Below, piece by piece: positions 6,110-6,495 of a stretch of DNA of 6,495 nt. This DNA comes from an uncultured Desulfovibrio sp. (GTDB taxonomy: Bacteria; Desulfobacterota; Desulfovibrionia; Desulfovibrionales; Desulfovibrionaceae): contig CAMLXE010000108.1 of the NCBI GenBank assembly GCA_946490455.1, forward strand, positions 1-6,495, given 5' to 3'. Position numbers and translations under genes: made by a program. Positions within the stretch are counted from its first letter, which is position 1. Each line of letters opens with the position of its first letter. Below the pieces are notes generated by a model that had not been told where the DNA came from, did no database searches, and saw only the letters and a program-made list of their open reading frames with translations.

Positions 6110-6205
6110 GGCCTGTTTGTATTGGAACACTTTGCATTGGCTGAAGAGGGAACGATACGCCACTGCCGGATCTTGAGGCTGTGGCAGCCCCTCACCATTT
6201 TCCAG

Positions 6206-6239
6206 AACAGGACACATTCTGAACGCAAAAAGTCCTGTT
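6206..6239. repeat. 8-base inverted repeat between the convergent genes
   Basis: AACAGGAC (6206-6213) and GTCCTGTT (6232-6239) are perfectly complementary around an 18-base loop. On the plus strand only a short TTT overlaps the stem end, so it is at best a weak terminator for the HD gene; it could otherwise be an RNA 3'-end stabilising stem. Confidence 0.35.
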
Positions 6240-6250
6240 TGACAGGCATG

Positions 6251-6280
6251 AAAAAGGCCCGGCGGATTCCGTCGGGCCTT
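6251..6280 (-). terminator. Intrinsic terminator between convergent genes, probably bidirectional
   Basis: AAGGCCCGGCGG (6254-6265) pairs with CCGTCGGGCCTT (6269-6280) over all 12 positions (one G-U) with a 3-base loop. On the minus strand the stem runs into five T residues (6255-6251), starting 7 bases after the ACT-gene stop, so it ends that gene. The plus-strand exit GTATTTT is weaker but could also stop transcripts from the HD gene. Confidence 0.85.
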
Positions 6281-6286
6281 GTATTT

Positions 6287-6495
6287 TCAGCGGGTATGAT
6301 AGGTATCATCAACCCAGTAAACCAGTGAGTCATATTTCTTCATGCCCTCAAGAATCCGCTTTTCCACTTCGGGATCCGCAGGATGCAGGCGGAAGAAGAC
6401 ATGACTTGTTCCATCCGTGGTCCGGCTGCGGGAAGTCAGAACGGAAAGCACATTCGCACCCAGGTCTCGCAACGAATCGAACAATGGGCACAGCA
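6287..6495 (-). CDS. ACT-domain protein, C-terminal part (possibly CBS-ACT; partial)
   Basis: The frame is open to the window edge, so the start and most of the gene lie outside. About 69 residues are visible. LCPLFDSLRDLGANVLSVL followed by a polar stretch, then SHVFFRLHP and a closing VEKRILEGMKKY form the beta-alpha-beta-beta-alpha pattern of an ACT domain, which usually binds an amino acid or similar small ligand. In this bacterial group such an ACT domain often follows two CBS domains in a short AcuB-like protein, but the CBS part is not in view, so that is inference. The TTG codon at 6484 is internal to the domain and is not a start. The gene ends 7 bases before a strong terminator. Confidence 0.65.
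   Translation of the reverse strand, partial: LCPLFDSLRDLGANVLSVLTSRSRTTDGTSHVFFRLHPADPEVEKRILEGMKKYDSLVYWVDDTYHTR

Noticed and set aside
6103..6120. GGCC-TGA-GGCC hairpin over the HD stop codon as a terminator
   Set aside because: The stem has only four firm pairs and the following sequence TGTTTGT is a weak U-tract; the hairpin at 6251-6280 is far better.
6177..6189. GGCTG-TGG-CAGCC hairpin as a terminator or small RNA
   Set aside because: A five-pair stem with no adjacent T-tract is within chance expectation.
1..6495. CRISPR array, insertion sequence, tRNA, attachment site or defence system
   Set aside because: I found no regularly spaced repeats, transposase or integrase motifs, cloverleaf-like sequence or defence-associated domains on either strand.

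Overview
The window looks like ordinary chromosome from a Gram-negative, moderate-GC bacterium. I lean to the Desulfovibrionales (Desulfobacterota). The reasons are the feel of the codon usage and the mix of a RicT/PSP1 protein next to a long MetG carrying a fused tRNA-binding domain, a stand-alone HD-domain protein and an ACT (probably CBS-ACT) protein. This placement is inference from family resemblance only; there is no rRNA or other marker in view.

Layout, left to right. Bases 1-137 hold the 3' end of an unrecognised plus-strand gene, closed by a good intrinsic terminator (152-190). A minus-strand pair follows: a TetR-family regulator (start 1648) and, 6 bases beyond its last sense codon, uppP for undecaprenyl-diphosphatase. 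Upstream of the regulator is a gap of about 650 bases (1649-2303) with no gene I can support. It contains a perfect 15-base palindrome that could be the regulator's operator, a small hairpin, and open frames on both strands that may be decayed remnants. The next minus-strand unit is ricT (PSP1 domain) followed by metG (methionyl-tRNA synthetase), ending in a strong terminator at 2304-2332. The ricT promoter region is shared with a divergent plus-strand gene for a small HD-domain phosphohydrolase (5546-6109). At the right edge, converging on the HD gene, is the C-terminal part of an ACT-domain protein, with a hairpin terminator (6251-6280) between the two stops.

How the genes relate: UppP recycles the lipid carrier used for peptidoglycan and other envelope polymers, and the adjacent regulator probably controls it as an autoregulated operon. 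MetG charges tRNA-Met. RicT homologues act in RNA maturation/turnover in Bacillus. Pairing of ricT with metG suggests constitutive information-processing expression rather than a dedicated pathway. I did not find an undescribed defence, mobile or biosynthetic system. The points most worth a second look are the regulator-uppP operon with its palindrome, the unexplained gap, the KR-repeat tail of RicT, and the Asp-to-Glu change in the HD protein.
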